In this document: in pieces, positions 33,904 through 43,120 of the stretch | How positions within the stretch are numbered: the first letter of the stretch is position 1 | Layout: each line of letters starts with the position of its first letter | Source: Austwickia sp. | GTDB taxonomy: Bacteria; Actinomycetota; Actinomycetes; Actinomycetales; Dermatophilaceae | Direction of reading: 5' to 3' | Assembly (NCBI GenBank): GCA_016699675.1 | Contig: CP064985.1 | Location: forward strand, 1,240,001 to 1,304,000 | DNA: 64,000 nt | Position numbers and translations under genes: made by a program | Notes under the pieces: generated by a model | Seen by the model: only the letters and a program-made list of their open reading frames with translations | Databases searched by the model: none | What the model was told of the DNA's origin: nothing

Positions 33904-36039
33904 TCAGCCCAGGTAGTGGCGCGGCGGCACGTCCTGCCAGTCGTGGGCCACGGCCAGCGTGCGGATGTAGGCCGTGAGCCGGTCAGCCTCGGAGGACGTC
34001 AGATCCTCCGGGAGCACCAGCCGGGCCAGGAGCCCTGGCCGCAGCGGGAACGGGTAGTCGACCAGCATCCGCGCCTGGATCGCCTCATCCGGGGTGGCCA
34101 CGACGCCGGCGGGATCCGCGAGCACCGGAGTGACCGCCCCGGCCGCTAGGCCGCGACCCAGACCCGCTGCCTCGGCCGCCCGGGACCCGACCCCTTGGGC
34201 CTCAGCCAGACCCACTGCCTCACTCGGCCGCGCCCCGGCCACGGGCGCGTAGGCCCGCCCGGCGCCTGGCGCGGACCGCGACCCGGCGGGGGTCGCCGTA
34301 CTGCGCTGCGGCGCCGCCATCGCGCCCGAGACCACGGCCTCGGCGGCCTCGCCCTGCGCCTCGGCGACGGCGGCCCGCCCGGCGAGGGCTCGCTCCGGGA
34401 TGAACATCGTCAACACGACGGTCACCGACAGGACGGCGACCGCGCACATCAGCACCAGCGTGATCGAGTCGGAGAAGCCCTCCCGGAACGGCAGGGCCAG
34501 CCGCGGGTCGATGTGCGCCAGGAAGGACGTGTCCGACATCATCGACGAGCTGCCGCCGCCGGACCCGCCGCCCTTGAGCATCGCCAGGATCGGGGCGTTG
34601 GCGGGGTTGGCCACGACGGCGGGATCATGCAGCGCCGTCTGGAAGCCGGCCGTGCCGGCGGCCGCCTTGAACGCGTCGGCGATCTTGTCCTGCACGGTGG
34701 AGAACAGGATCGACAGGAAGATCGCCGTGCCGAGGGTGCCGCCCATCTGCCGGAAGAACGTCGCCGCGGAGGTGGCCACGCCCATGTCGCGCCGGTCGAC
34801 GGCGTTCTGCACGGCCAGGGTCAGCGGCTGCATGCAGTTGCCGAGGCCGAGCCCGAAGACCGCCATGGCGACCCCGACGTACCACATGTTGACGTCCACA
34901 TCGATCCGCGACAGGAGGAACGCCCCGAAGGTCATCAGCGCGGTACCGACGATCGGGAACACCTTGTACCGGCCCGTTCGCGAGATGAGCTGGCCCGACA
35001 CGATGGAGGCCAGCATGATGCCGGCGGTCAGCGGGAGCATCGCCAGACCCGACTGAATCGCGGTGTAGCCGTGCACGATCTGCAGCCACAGCGGCACGGT
35101 CATCATCCCGCCGAACATGCCGAAGCCGACGAAGACGCCGACCAGCAGCGGCACGCCCGCGGCGGGGTTGCTGAACAGGCGCATCGGGATCAGCGCCTCG
35201 AAGCCGGCCCGCCGCTCGGCCAGCAGGAGCAGCACGAACCCGACGACGCCGATGCCGTAGCAGGCCAACGACATCCCCGACCCCCAGCCCCACTCGCGGC
35301 CCTGCTCCGCGACGACGAGCAGCGGCACGAGGCAGATGACGAGCGCGATGGCGCCCCACCAGTCGACGCGGTGGTCGACCCGGGTGTGCGGGGTGTGCAG
35401 CTTGATCCACACCCCGATGAACGCGGCGATCCCGATGGGCACGTTGATGAGGAACACCCACCGCCAGCCGGTGACGCCGAACAGGCTCGACGCGTCGGCG
35501 AGCCAGCCGCCCACGACCGGGCCCAGGACGCTCGACGTACCGAAGACCGCCAGGAAGAAGCCCTGGTAGCGGGCGCGGTCCCGCGGCGGCACGATGTCGC
35601 CGATGATCGCCAGGGCCAGCGAGAACAGGCCGCCGGCGCCGATGCCCTGGACGGCCCGGAAGGCGGCGAGCATGTACATCGATGTGGCCGCCGAGCACGC
35701 GGCCGACCCGACGACGAAGATCGCGATGGCGAACAGGAAGAAGCGGCGCCGACCGTAGATGTCGGAGAGCTTGCCGTAGAGCGGCGTCGCGATCGTGGAG
35801 GTGATCAGGTACGCCGTGGTCGCCCACGCCTGCCGGTCCAGCCCGCCGAGGTCGTCGGCGATGGTGCGGATCGACGTGGACACGATCGTCTGGTCGAGCG
35901 CGGCGAGGAACATCCCCGCCATGAGGGCGATGAGGATCTGCACCACGGTGGCGTGGTCGGGGTAATCGTGGACGTCATGGTCCACCGCGTGCGCGGTGGC
36001 CCGCGCGGGGGCGGAGGGCCGCTCTTCGACCGCGGTCAC
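33904..36039 (-). CDS. DHA2-family multidrug efflux MFS transporter (EmrB/QacA type)
   Basis: The 711-residue protein has 14 membrane segments and the DHA2 motifs: LDQTIVSTSIRTIADDLGG in helix 1, LYGKLSDIYGRRRFF and the antiporter motif FGTSSVLGPVVGGWLAD. After the last helix (about 535) it continues for about 175 residues, first Ala/Gly-rich and then a short folded-looking segment ending LTSSEADRLTAYIRTLAVAHDW. That tail is unusual for the family. The start GTG overlaps the MarR stop by four bases, so regulator and pump form one operon. Confidence 0.88.
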   Translation of the reverse strand: MTAVEERPSAPARATAHAVDHDVHDYPDHATVVQILIALMAGMFLAALDQTIVSTSIRTIADDLGGLDRQAWATTAYLITSTIATPLYGKLSDIYGRRRFFLFAIAIFVVGSAACSAATSMYMLAAFRAVQGIGAGGLFSLALAIIGDIVPPRDRARYQGFFLAVFGTSSVLGPVVGGWLADASSLFGVTGWRWVFLINVPIGIAAFIGVWIKLHTPHTRVDHRVDWWGAIALVICLVPLLVVAEQGREWGWGSGMSLACYGIGVVGFVLLLLAERRAGFEALIPMRLFSNPAAGVPLLVGVFVGFGMFGGMMTVPLWLQIVHGYTAIQSGLAMLPLTAGIMLASIVSGQLISRTGRYKVFPIVGTALMTFGAFLLSRIDVDVNMWYVGVAMAVFGLGLGNCMQPLTLAVQNAVDRRDMGVATSAATFFRQMGGTLGTAIFLSILFSTVQDKIADAFKAAAGTAGFQTALHDPAVVANPANAPILAMLKGGGSGGGSSSMMSDTSFLAHIDPRLALPFREGFSDSITLVLMCAVAVLSVTVVLTMFIPERALAGRAAVAEAQGEAAEAVVSGAMAAPQRSTATPAGSRSAPGAGRAYAPVAGARPSEAVGLAEAQGVGSRAAEAAGLGRGLAAGAVTPVLADPAGVVATPDEAIQARMLVDYPFPLRPGLLARLVLPEDLTSSEADRLTAYIRTLAVAHDWQDVPPRHYLG

Positions 36040-36527
36040 GGGTTCTCCTGGCTGGTCTGTGGGGCGAAACAGTCGTAGACGTCGTCGTTGAGGCGGCCGA
36101 GCAGGGCCGTCAGGGTGCGCAGGTCGTCCATCGACCAGCGGTCGAGCACGCCGCCGAGCGCGGCGGTGATGTCCTCGACATGCGCGGCCAGCTCGGCCTG
36201 CCCCTGCTCGGTGAGCTGGACGAGCGCGGCCCGCCCATCGGCCGGGTCGGGCACCTTCTCAACGTGCCCCGACTGGACGAGCGCGTCGACCTGGCGGCTG
36301 ACCGTGGACGGATCCAGGCCGAACTCCGCGGCGATCGCCGTCGTCCGCAACGGGCCGCAGCGGCGCAGGACGCCGAGGACCGGTACGCCGGCCGCGGTGG
36401 TCCGTCGATGCAGGCCGCTGCCCGTGCGGATCAGGTGCAGCGTGCGCTTGAAGCCGATGAGCTGCACCTGCAGATCCCGCGCGGCGGCCTGGCGATCGGT
36501 CGAGGAGTCGACGTGGTTGGCGCTCAA
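36036..36527 (-). CDS. MarR family transcriptional regulator
   Basis: The 163-residue protein has the MarR winged helix: GVLRRCGPLRTTAIAAEFGL, DPSTVSRQVDALVQSGHVEK and the wing VPDPADGRAALVQLTEQG. It precedes and overlaps the DHA2 pump gene, so it probably represses the operon until a toxic ligand binds. The start is TTG 36527, chosen for GAGGGGGAG upstream. Confidence 0.85.
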   Translation of the reverse strand: MSANHVDSSTDRQAAARDLQVQLIGFKRTLHLIRTGSGLHRRTTAAGVPVLGVLRRCGPLRTTAIAAEFGLDPSTVSRQVDALVQSGHVEKVPDPADGRAALVQLTEQGQAELAAHVEDITAALGGVLDRWSMDDLRTLTALLGRLNDDVYDCFAPQTSQENP

Positions 36528-36598
36528 GACGTCTCCCCCTCGGTCATGCGACGGAACGCGGCCGGGACGGATGGCGTCCAGACCCCCTCAGCGTACAG

Positions 36599-36611
36599 AT
36601 GCTTGGTGCAT
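36599..36611 (-). promoter_or_regulatory. candidate MarR operator
   Basis: ATGCTTGGTGCAT (arms ATGC/GCAT) lies in an AT-rich stretch about 72 bp before the marR start. The remaining gap to 36668 shows nothing else. Confidence 0.35.
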
Positions 36612-36668
36612 ACACATAATTTGGATCCCGGCTGGGCGACGCCAACAGATGCATCTCGACCGCAGGGT

Positions 36669-38120
36669 TCAGGGAGCGGCGACGTCCGTCGCGGCCGAGC
36701 GGGCGGCCCCCTCGGCGTACGGTCCGCTGGAGTCGCCGACGAGCCGGCCGCGACTCCGGTCGACCAGGTGCAGGGCTAGGAAGACTGCGACCCCCAGCAG
36801 GGACGCCGGGATGATGGGATCGATGCTCTTGATCACGGGCACCGCAGGATCGGCGAGCTTCCACCAGATGCCGACGACGGTGCCCACGATGATCGACACG
36901 AGGCCGGCCAGGCGGCTGGTCCGGCGCCACATCAGGCCGAAGATGAACGCGGCGAACGGCCCCGCCGAGCGCACCGTGAACGCGAACACCAGCAGCGGGA
37001 TGATCTGGCCGCTGGCCAGCGCGATCACGATGGCGATGGCCCCGACCAGCAGGACCAGTACGCGGGACAGGGTCAACTCGGCGGTGTCGGACAGCGTGGA
37101 CTTGGCGATCCGAGGGTGCAGGTCCTTGACGTAGATGGTCGCGGCCCCGAGGAGGTCCCCGGAGGCGCTCGACAGGGTCGCGGAGATGACCGCGCTCAGC
37201 AGCAGCCCCGCCAGCACGGGGTTGAGCAGCTCCACGGCGACGGTCGCCAGCGCGTTGTTCTCCGGGATGCCCGGGAACTGCGCGCGGGCGACCAGGCCGA
37301 GCAGGGCCGGAATGAACGCGTACGCCGCCATAAGCAGGCCGCACAGCAGCGACCCCAGCACCGCGACCCGCGGCGTCTTGGCCGAGTAGTACCGCTGCAC
37401 GGCCTCCTGGCCGGTCGAGAACGTCATGAAGTACAGGACGATGAGGCTGATGATCGTGGGCCAGCCGATCTTGGTGAAGCCCAGCTGGCCGGGTGGCAAC
37501 CGGTCGACGACCGAGCCCCACCCGCCGGCCGCGCTGATGGCGAAGGGAGCCGCGATCGCGAACCCGAAGACGATGAGGAAGAACTGGACGAAGTCGGTCA
37601 GCGTGACCGACCACATCCCGCCGAGCCACGTGTAGAACACCACCGCCAGCCCGGACACGATGATCGCGGTGCGCATCTCCACCCCGCCCAGCGTCGAGAC
37701 GATGGTGGCCGTGGCGGTGATCTGCACGGCCGCGAGCGCGACGAGGGCGACGGCTCCCAGGACCGCGGTGATGACCTGGCTCGGCACGCCGTACCGGCGT
37801 CCGATCACCTCGGGCACGGTTGTCGCCATCGAGCGCCGCAGGGCCGGGGCCACGAACGAGACCAGCAGGATGCCGATGCCTGCGCACACGACGTACCAGC
37901 CCGCGGACAGCCCCCAACTGCCGTACGCCTTCGAGGCCACCCCGACCGAGCTGCCCCCGCCGATCTCGGTGGCCGCCAGGGTCCCGGCCGTCATGAGCAC
38001 CCCGAGCCGGCGCCCGGCCAGGTGATAGTCCTCCGTGTTGGAGATCCTGCTGCGCGCATAGAGACCGATGCCGACCATGGCGGCCAGGTACACGGCCATG
38101 ATCACGACGATGACGTTCAC
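36669..38120 (-). CDS. sodium:solute symporter (SSS family)
   Basis: The 483-residue protein has about 13 membrane segments and SSS features: DYHLAGRRLGVLMTAGTLAATEIGG near helix 1 (written here as DYHLAGRRLG and TAATEIGG-like), then GGMWSVTLTDFVQFFLIVFG and SAVISATLSSASGDLLGAAT. It should couple uptake of a sugar, amino acid or nucleoside-type solute to sodium. It is divergent from adenosine deaminase, which hints at a purine-related substrate without proving it. The start is GTG 38120 with GGAG. Confidence 0.83.
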   Translation of the reverse strand: MNVIVVIMAVYLAAMVGIGLYARSRISNTEDYHLAGRRLGVLMTAGTLAATEIGGGSSVGVASKAYGSWGLSAGWYVVCAGIGILLVSFVAPALRRSMATTVPEVIGRRYGVPSQVITAVLGAVALVALAAVQITATATIVSTLGGVEMRTAIIVSGLAVVFYTWLGGMWSVTLTDFVQFFLIVFGFAIAAPFAISAAGGWGSVVDRLPPGQLGFTKIGWPTIISLIVLYFMTFSTGQEAVQRYYSAKTPRVAVLGSLLCGLLMAAYAFIPALLGLVARAQFPGIPENNALATVAVELLNPVLAGLLLSAVISATLSSASGDLLGAATIYVKDLHPRIAKSTLSDTAELTLSRVLVLLVGAIAIVIALASGQIIPLLVFAFTVRSAGPFAAFIFGLMWRRTSRLAGLVSIIVGTVVGIWWKLADPAVPVIKSIDPIIPASLLGVAVFLALHLVDRSRGRLVGDSSGPYAEGAARSAATDVAAP

Positions 38121-38288
38121 GACGTCGCTCCTCAGACGAAGGGGTCCACGGGACCCGGCCCATCCTGGCGAGCCGGCCGCCCGACCGCATCACGACGCGC
38201 GAGAAGGGTTGCCCCAACGGTCGCAGCGGTCGATGGGAAGGCAGCCCCACGGCGCCGGCGGACGGCGCCCCTGACCCGGAGGACTGCT

Positions 38289-39401
38289 GTGGCTCTCACC
38301 AGCGCCGACCTGCGCGCCCTGCCCAAGGTGTCGCTGCACGACCACCTCGACGGGGCGTTGCGGCCGGCCACGATCGTGGACCTCGCCGACCAGGTCGGCT
38401 GGGCGCTGCCCACGAACGACCCCGCGGCGCTGGGCGAGTGGTTCTTCGCCGCGGCCAGCTCGGGATCGCTGCCCCGCTACCTGGAGACGTTCGCCCACAC
38501 GGTCGCGGTCCTGCAGCGGCCGGAGGCGCTGGCCCGCGTGGCCCGCGAGTACGTCCTGGATCTCGCCGCGGACGGCGTCGTGTACGGCGAGGCCCGCTGG
38601 GCCCCCGAGCAGCACGTGGCCGGCGGGATGAGCATGGCGCAGGCCGTCGAGGCCGTGGCGGACGGGCTGACCGCCGGCATGCGCGAGGCGGCGTCGGGGG
38701 GCACCCCGGTGGTCGTCCGCCAGATCCTGTGCGGCATGCGGCACACCGCGCCGACGACGCGGATCGCCGAGCTGGTGCTGCGGTACGCCGACGCGGGCGT
38801 CGCCGGGTTCGACCTCGCGGGCGCCGAGGCCGGCTTCCCGGCGGTGAGCCACGCGGCGGCCTTCGACCTGGTCCGCTCGGGCGGCGGCCGCACCACCGCG
38901 CACGCCGGCGAGGCCGACGGCCCGGAATCGATCCGACAGGCCCTGCTGGACTGCCGGGCCGAGCGGCTAGGCCACGGCGTACGGCTCGTCGAGGACCTCG
39001 CCGAGCTGTCCTGGGACGACGGGGGGCAACGGCGTACGGCGTCGCGGCTGGGCGACCTGGCGACCTACGTGCGCGACCACCGGATTCCGCTGGAGGTCTG
39101 TCCCACCTCCAACGTCCAGACCGGGGTGTGCGACTCGATCGCGACGCACCCCTTCGGCCGGCTGGCCGCCCTGGGCTTCGTCGTCACCGTCAACTGCGAC
39201 AACCGGCTACAGAGCCGGACCACCCTGACCGAGGAGATGGCGCACCTCAGCGCGGCGTTCGGCTACGGGCTCGGCGACCTGGAGCGGTTCACCGTCGACG
39301 CGGCCCGCGCCGCGTTCTGGAACGCGCCGGCCCAGGAGCGGCTGATCGCCGAGGTGATCCGACCGGCGTACGCCGCCGCCCGGGCCGCCAGCGCGGCCTA
39401 A
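38289..39401 (+). CDS. add: adenosine deaminase
   Basis: The 370-residue enzyme has zinc ligands in SLHDHLDGAL (His17, His19), catalytic residues in RTTAHAGEADG, CRAERLGHGVRL and FVVTVNCDNRL, and CPTSNVQTG. It converts adenosine to inosine in purine salvage. The NCDNR form in place of NTDDP is like the mycobacterial enzymes. The start is GTG 38289 with GGAGG at good spacing. The last 25 bp, including the stop, are duplicated directly downstream. Confidence 0.92.
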   Translation: MALTSADLRALPKVSLHDHLDGALRPATIVDLADQVGWALPTNDPAALGEWFFAAASSGSLPRYLETFAHTVAVLQRPEALARVAREYVLDLAADGVVYGEARWAPEQHVAGGMSMAQAVEAVADGLTAGMREAASGGTPVVVRQILCGMRHTAPTTRIAELVLRYADAGVAGFDLAGAEAGFPAVSHAAAFDLVRSGGGRTTAHAGEADGPESIRQALLDCRAERLGHGVRLVEDLAELSWDDGGQRRTASRLGDLATYVRDHRIPLEVCPTSNVQTGVCDSIATHPFGRLAALGFVVTVNCDNRLQSRTTLTEEMAHLSAAFGYGLGDLERFTVDAARAAFWNAPAQERLIAEVIRPAYAAARAASAA

Positions 39402-39428
39402 GTCCCGGGCCGCGAGCGCGGCCTGATC
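39379..39428. repeat. 25-bp direct repeat duplicating the add 3' end and stop
   Basis: Copies at 39379-39403 and 39404-39428 differ at a few positions. The first holds the real stop TAA (39399-39401), the second the same context with TGA (39424-39426). Shared core: GAGCGCGGCCT/CAGCGCGGCCT. Confidence 0.8.
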
Positions 39429-39455
39429 AGCCCAGCGGCGCCGCGCGACACGCCG

Positions 39456-40421
39456 CTACCTCCCCGGCGCATCCTCCGCGGGGATCGATCCCAGCTTGCC
39501 GGCCTGGAAGTCCTCGAAGGCACGCGCCAGCTCGGCGCGGGTGTTCATGACGAACGGGCCGTACGCCGCGACCGGCTCGCGGATCGGCGCGCCGCCGAGG
39601 ATCAGCAGCTCCAGCTCGGGGCTGCGGCTCTCCTGGGTGGCGTCGGCCCGCGCGACGATGGTGTCGCCGGCGCCGAGGACGGCCAGCTGGCCGGTGCGGA
39701 CCGGGCGGTCGTCGGCGCCCACCGTCCCGCGCCCCGCGAGCACGTAGACCAGCGCGTTGAACGTGGGGCGCCAGGGCAGGTCGAGTCGGGTCCCCGCCGG
39801 CAGCGAGGCGTGGGCCAGCGCGATGGGGGTGTGCGTGACGCCCGGCCCGGCGTACCCGCCCAGCTCCCCCGCGATGACGCGCACCAGCGCGGCGCCGTCG
39901 GACGAGCTGACCAGCGCGACCTGGCCGCCGCGGATGTCCTGGTAGCGCGGCGGGCTCATCTTCAGCGCCGCCGGGAGGTTCACCCACAGCTGGACCCCGT
40001 GGAACAGCCCGCCGCTGGTCACCAGCGATTCGGGCGGCGTCTCGATGTGCAGCAGCCCCGATCCGGCGGTCATCCACTGGGTGTCGCCGTCGGTGATCAC
40101 CCCGCCGCCGCCGTGCGAGTCCCGGTGCACGAAGGTGCCGTCGATGATGTAGGTGACCGTCTCGAACCCGCGGTGCGGATGCCAGGGGGTGCCCTTGGGC
40201 TCGCCGGGGGCGTACTCGACCTCGCCCATCTGGTCCATGTGGATGAACGGGTCGAGGTCCGCGAGGTCGACGCCCGCGAACGCGCGGCGGACCGGGAAGC
40301 CCTCGCCCTCCAGCCCGCTCGGGGCGGTCGTGACGGACCGGACTGGGCGCGGGCGGGCGTCGGGGCCGGGCGCGCTCAGGCGGGGCAGGACGGTCAGGTC
40401 GGGGACGGTCACGGCTGGCAT
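39456..40421 (-). CDS. pirin family protein
   Basis: The 321-residue bicupin has the pirin N-terminal signature: VDLADLDPFIHMDQMGEVEY, HPHRGFETVTYIIDG with metal-binding His, and GDTQWMTAGSGLLHIE. The C-terminal cupin_8-like half ends ELLILGGAPIREPVAAYGPF. Bacterial pirins include quercetinase-like dioxygenases and redox-linked regulators. I start at ATG 40421 behind GAGGTGAG. A 16-bp hairpin and an AT-rich dyad lie upstream. Confidence 0.87.
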   Translation of the reverse strand: MPAVTVPDLTVLPRLSAPGPDARPRPVRSVTTAPSGLEGEGFPVRRAFAGVDLADLDPFIHMDQMGEVEYAPGEPKGTPWHPHRGFETVTYIIDGTFVHRDSHGGGGVITDGDTQWMTAGSGLLHIETPPESLVTSGGLFHGVQLWVNLPAALKMSPPRYQDIRGGQVALVSSSDGAALVRVIAGELGGYAGPGVTHTPIALAHASLPAGTRLDLPWRPTFNALVYVLAGRGTVGADDRPVRTGQLAVLGAGDTIVARADATQESRSPELELLILGGAPIREPVAAYGPFVMNTRAELARAFEDFQAGKLGSIPAEDAPGR

Positions 40422-40480
40422 GGCGCTCACCTCACGGGTCGACGACGGTTTCGCTCCGACGGGGCCGGCACGAGCGTGTT

Positions 40481-40530
40481 CGTACGACGCCGCGGGGGCC
40501 TCGGGGGTTGCCGGCCCGCGGCGTCGTACG
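40481..40530. repeat. perfect 16-bp inverted repeat upstream of pirin
   Basis: CGTACGACGCCGCGGG and CCCGCGGCGTCGTACG flank an 18-base G-rich loop, 60-110 bp before the pirin start. Just beyond it TCAACTCAATTGATTCTTGA forms an AT-rich dyad likely to hold the promoter or an operator. No gene is seen in 40431-40713. Confidence 0.6.
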
Positions 40531-40713
40531 GTGGCATCAACTCAATTGATTCTTGAACTATTCCCGAGGCGGCTCCGAGCGGCGGCGGCGCGGTCTCCCC
40601 GCACGATCCAGGGGCCGACACTGCGCACCCCAGGCGGACGTCAGGGTGGTCCAGGGGGCGGCCAGGGTGGTCCCGGATGCCCCTCGTACGACGTACCGCG
40701 CCAGGCTTCTGAC

Positions 40714-41397
40714 ATGCCCACTCGGCCACCCACGACGTACCCGCCGATCCTCGACGACGACCGGAGCCGGCGCTTCGCGGCGCGGTACGACGACTCCTAT
40801 GCGGGCGCCGAGCGGTCCTTCCTCGGCGACCTGCGGCGGTCGCTGATCGCGCAGCTGAGCGGGCACGTGTTGGAGATCGGGGCCGGGACGGGGGCGAATG
40901 TGCCGTGGTACGCGCGGAACCCGCGCCTGACCGCGGTGGACCTCGTGGAGCCGCTGGGCAGCATGCGCGCCCTGCTCAGCCACCGGGTGGCCATGACGTC
41001 GCCGGCGCCGGGCCAGCGGCTGCGCGTGGCGGAGGGGCGCGGCGAGGCGCTGCCGCACGCGGACGCCTCGGTGGACGCGGTGGTCGCCACGATGGTGCTC
41101 TGCTCGGTGGCGGACGTGGCGGCGACGCTGCGGGAGATACGCCGAGTGCTGCGGCCCGACGGCGTCTTCGCCTTCGTCGAGCACACCCGGAGCGCAGGAC
41201 CGCGCCGCTTGCTCCAGCACGCCCTCACCCCGATGGCCGTCCGCCACGCCGCGGGCTGCCACTACGACCGGGACACGCTGGAGGCCCTGGCCGCGGCCGG
41301 CTTCGCGCGCATCGACCGAGTGCCGGTCGAGGCGCCCTGGAGCCACCGGCTCCTGCCGGAGTGGCCTATCGTCGCCGGTCAGGCCACGGTGTCCTGA
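40714..41397 (+). CDS. class I SAM-dependent methyltransferase
   Basis: The 227-residue protein has the SAM-binding motif VLEIGAGTGANVPWY, an acidic motif II in LTAVDLVEP, EALPHADASVDAVVATMVLC and LRPDGVFAFVEH. It belongs to the UbiE/Methyltransf_11 group, with no specific substrate visible. The start is ATG 40714; the ribosome site is weak. Its 3' end overlaps the opposing small membrane protein gene by 19 bases. Confidence 0.8.
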   Translation: MPTRPPTTYPPILDDDRSRRFAARYDDSYAGAERSFLGDLRRSLIAQLSGHVLEIGAGTGANVPWYARNPRLTAVDLVEPLGSMRALLSHRVAMTSPAPGQRLRVAEGRGEALPHADASVDAVVATMVLCSVADVAATLREIRRVLRPDGVFAFVEHTRSAGPRRLLQHALTPMAVRHAAGCHYDRDTLEALAAAGFARIDRVPVEAPWSHRLLPEWPIVAGQATVS

Positions 41398-41657
41398 GGA
41401 TCCGCGGCCGACAGACGCGCCAGGTCGCGCCGACCGGTGACATACAGGGCGACGCCGATCACGAGGAGCGCGAGCATCGACGGGGCCGTGGTGATCGCCG
41501 CGGCGGGCTGGCCGCTCGCGAGGGCGGCGATCAGGCTCGCGACCGCCATCGGGGCCACGCTGAGCAGGAAGATCAGGCCCACGCGGCGGGTGTCGGCGGC
41601 CTTCTGGAGCGGCGTCTTGGCGGGGCGGGGGGCGCGGCTGCGGCGGGCGTGCGACAT
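41379..41657 (-). CDS. small two-helix membrane protein, function unknown
   Basis: The 92-residue protein has a basic N-terminus and two hydrophobic segments (VGLIFLLSVAPMAVASLIAA and TTAPSMLALLVIGVALYV) and a short charged tail. ATG 41657 is preceded by AAGGAG seven bases upstream, which supports expression. I recognise no family. Confidence 0.65.
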   Translation of the reverse strand: MSHARRSRAPRPAKTPLQKAADTRRVGLIFLLSVAPMAVASLIAALASGQPAAAITTAPSMLALLVIGVALYVTGRRDLARLSAADPQDTVA

Positions 41658-41901
41658 GGCGGGCTCCTTCTGAGTTGGCCGAGCCGAAGTGGTCCGACCC
41701 GGGGGTGCGGCTTCGGTGTTCGTTGTCGTTGACTCGACGCTACGGGCGGACCCGTGGCCTGCGGATCGCCCGTACGACGGAGTCGGCCCCCTCGGCGGGC
41801 GGGTTCGCCGAAGCGGCCGGGCGGCGTGGCTCCTCCCCCGCTGGGGGGAGGAGGTACGCAGGGTGAGCCAATACCAGGCTCGCCCGCCGGTGGACGACAT
41901 C

Positions 41902-42004
41902 CGCAACCATGGTGATGGATTACGTCAACTACGACGCAACCACGGTGACCAACCCCGCAACCACGGTGATGGGTTACGTCAACTACGACGCAACCATGGT
42001 CACG
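41902..42004. repeat. direct-repeat cluster with CGCAACCAYGGTNA heads
   Basis: Heads start at 41902, 41935, 41956 and 41989. Two 33-bp copies (41902-41934 and 41956-41988) differ at two positions and share TTACGTCAACTACGA. The cluster ends where the aldo/keto-reductase fragment begins. The stretch 41658-41901 holds no recognisable gene. Confidence 0.85.
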
Positions 42005-42005
42005 G

Positions 42006-42218
42006 CTGGCCGAGGTCGCCGGCGAGCGCGGGGTGCCCATGGCGCAGGTGGCGATGGCCTGGGTACGCCGCCAGGTCGCCGTCACCTCGCCGATCGTCGG
42101 GGCGACCAAGCTGGGTCACCTCACCGACGCCGTGGCCGCGTGCGCGGTGCAGCTGACCGACGAGGAGGTACGGCGGCTGGAGGCGGCCTACACGCCGCGC
42201 CGGCCCGAGGGCTTCTGA
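42006..42218 (+). pseudogene. aldo/keto reductase C-terminal fragment
   Basis: About 70 residues are readable: LAEVAGERGVPMAQVAMAWV, then VTSPIVGATKLGHLTDAVAA and LTDEEVRRLEAAYTPRRPEG. This is the C-terminal end of aldo/keto reductases, which normally span about 320 residues; the barrel with the catalytic Tyr, Lys and His is absent. The homologous part begins directly after the repeat cluster at 41902-42004. I interpret it as a gene truncated by a deletion or rearrangement at those repeats. Confidence 0.75.
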
Positions 42219-42319
42219 ACTGCCCGAGGCGGGGTTTACCCGGTGGGGCGCGGCTCTGAGCTGGTGGGGCGCCGGTTACGGTCCTCGGTGGGGTTCGGGG
42301 CGTTCCGCCACCCCCGGCA

Positions 42320-42331
42320 TACGATCGGCGC
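42320..42331 (+). promoter_or_regulatory. leaderless promoter of the TRIC gene
   Basis: TACGAT followed by six bases and GTG 42332, with no Shine-Dalgarno, is the actinobacterial leaderless arrangement. Confidence 0.55.
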
Positions 42332-43120
42332 GTGCCACCGTGTGACGTGACCACGTACGACCCCAGCGCGCTCTTCGACGCCGTCGACCTGACCGGCGTC
42401 ATCGCCAACGCCCTGCTCGGCGGCGCGGTCGCCCGCGCCCGGCGCTTCGACATCGTCGGGTTCGTCATCCTCGGCATCTGCTCCGGCCTGGGCGGCGGCG
42501 TCCTGCGGGACCTGCTGCTCGACATGGGTTTTCCGGTCGCGCTCACCCACCCGGCGTACCTGCCCGCCGCCGTCGCCGCCTCCACCGCCGCCTACCTGCT
42601 GGACGTGGGCGGCCGGTGGTCCGGGCGCCTGCTCGCGATCGCCGACGTCCTGGCCCTGGGTTGCTGGGCGGCGACGGGGACGCTGAAGTCGTACGCCGTC
42701 GGCCTCGGCTGGTTGCCCTGCCTGCTCATCGGCGTGCTCACGGCGGTCGGCGGCGGCATCGTCCGGGACGTGCTGGTGGCGCGGGTGCCGGCGGTGTTCG
42801 GCGGGAATCCGTTGTACGCCACGGTGGCCCTGGTCGGCAGCGCCGAGATGCTGGTCTGCGCGCACCTGGGGCAGCCGGTGCTCGGCATGGCTCTGTCGAT
42901 CGGCACGTGCGGGCTGCTCGGCGTGGTGGCGCGGTGGCGGAAGTGGACTCTGCCGGGGGCAGTCCAGTGGCGGCTGCCGCCGTCGGTCGCGTCGAACGCG
43001 CTGCGGTACGCCGTGCCGCGGCGCCGCGTCACCTCGCAGGCACCCGGCCGCTCTCGCGGTGCGCCGACCCACGACGTACGGTCGAGCCCTACCGGGCCGG
43101 CGGAGAAGGAGACACCGTGA
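42332..43120 (+). CDS. TRIC-type (UPF0126/YicG) cation channel
   Basis: The 262-residue protein has seven hydrophobic segments in two repeats, each with the Gly-rich motif GLGGGVLRDLLL or TAVGGGIVRDVL. This is the prokaryotic TRIC trimeric cation channel family (formerly UPF0126). The C-terminal 50 residues are polar. The start is GTG 42332 behind TACGAT. Its stop overlaps the start of the next gene as GTGA. Confidence 0.83.
   Translation: MPPCDVTTYDPSALFDAVDLTGVIANALLGGAVARARRFDIVGFVILGICSGLGGGVLRDLLLDMGFPVALTHPAYLPAAVAASTAAYLLDVGGRWSGRLLAIADVLALGCWAATGTLKSYAVGLGWLPCLLIGVLTAVGGGIVRDVLVARVPAVFGGNPLYATVALVGSAEMLVCAHLGQPVLGMALSIGTCGLLGVVARWRKWTLPGAVQWRLPPSVASNALRYAVPRRRVTSQAPGRSRGAPTHDVRSSPTGPAEKETP

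Noticed and set aside
34195..36078. Long Arg/His/Asp-rich plus-strand frame opposite the DHA2 pump
   Set aside because: Shadow of a well-supported transporter gene; no family features and typical reverse-complement composition of high-GC membrane protein DNA.
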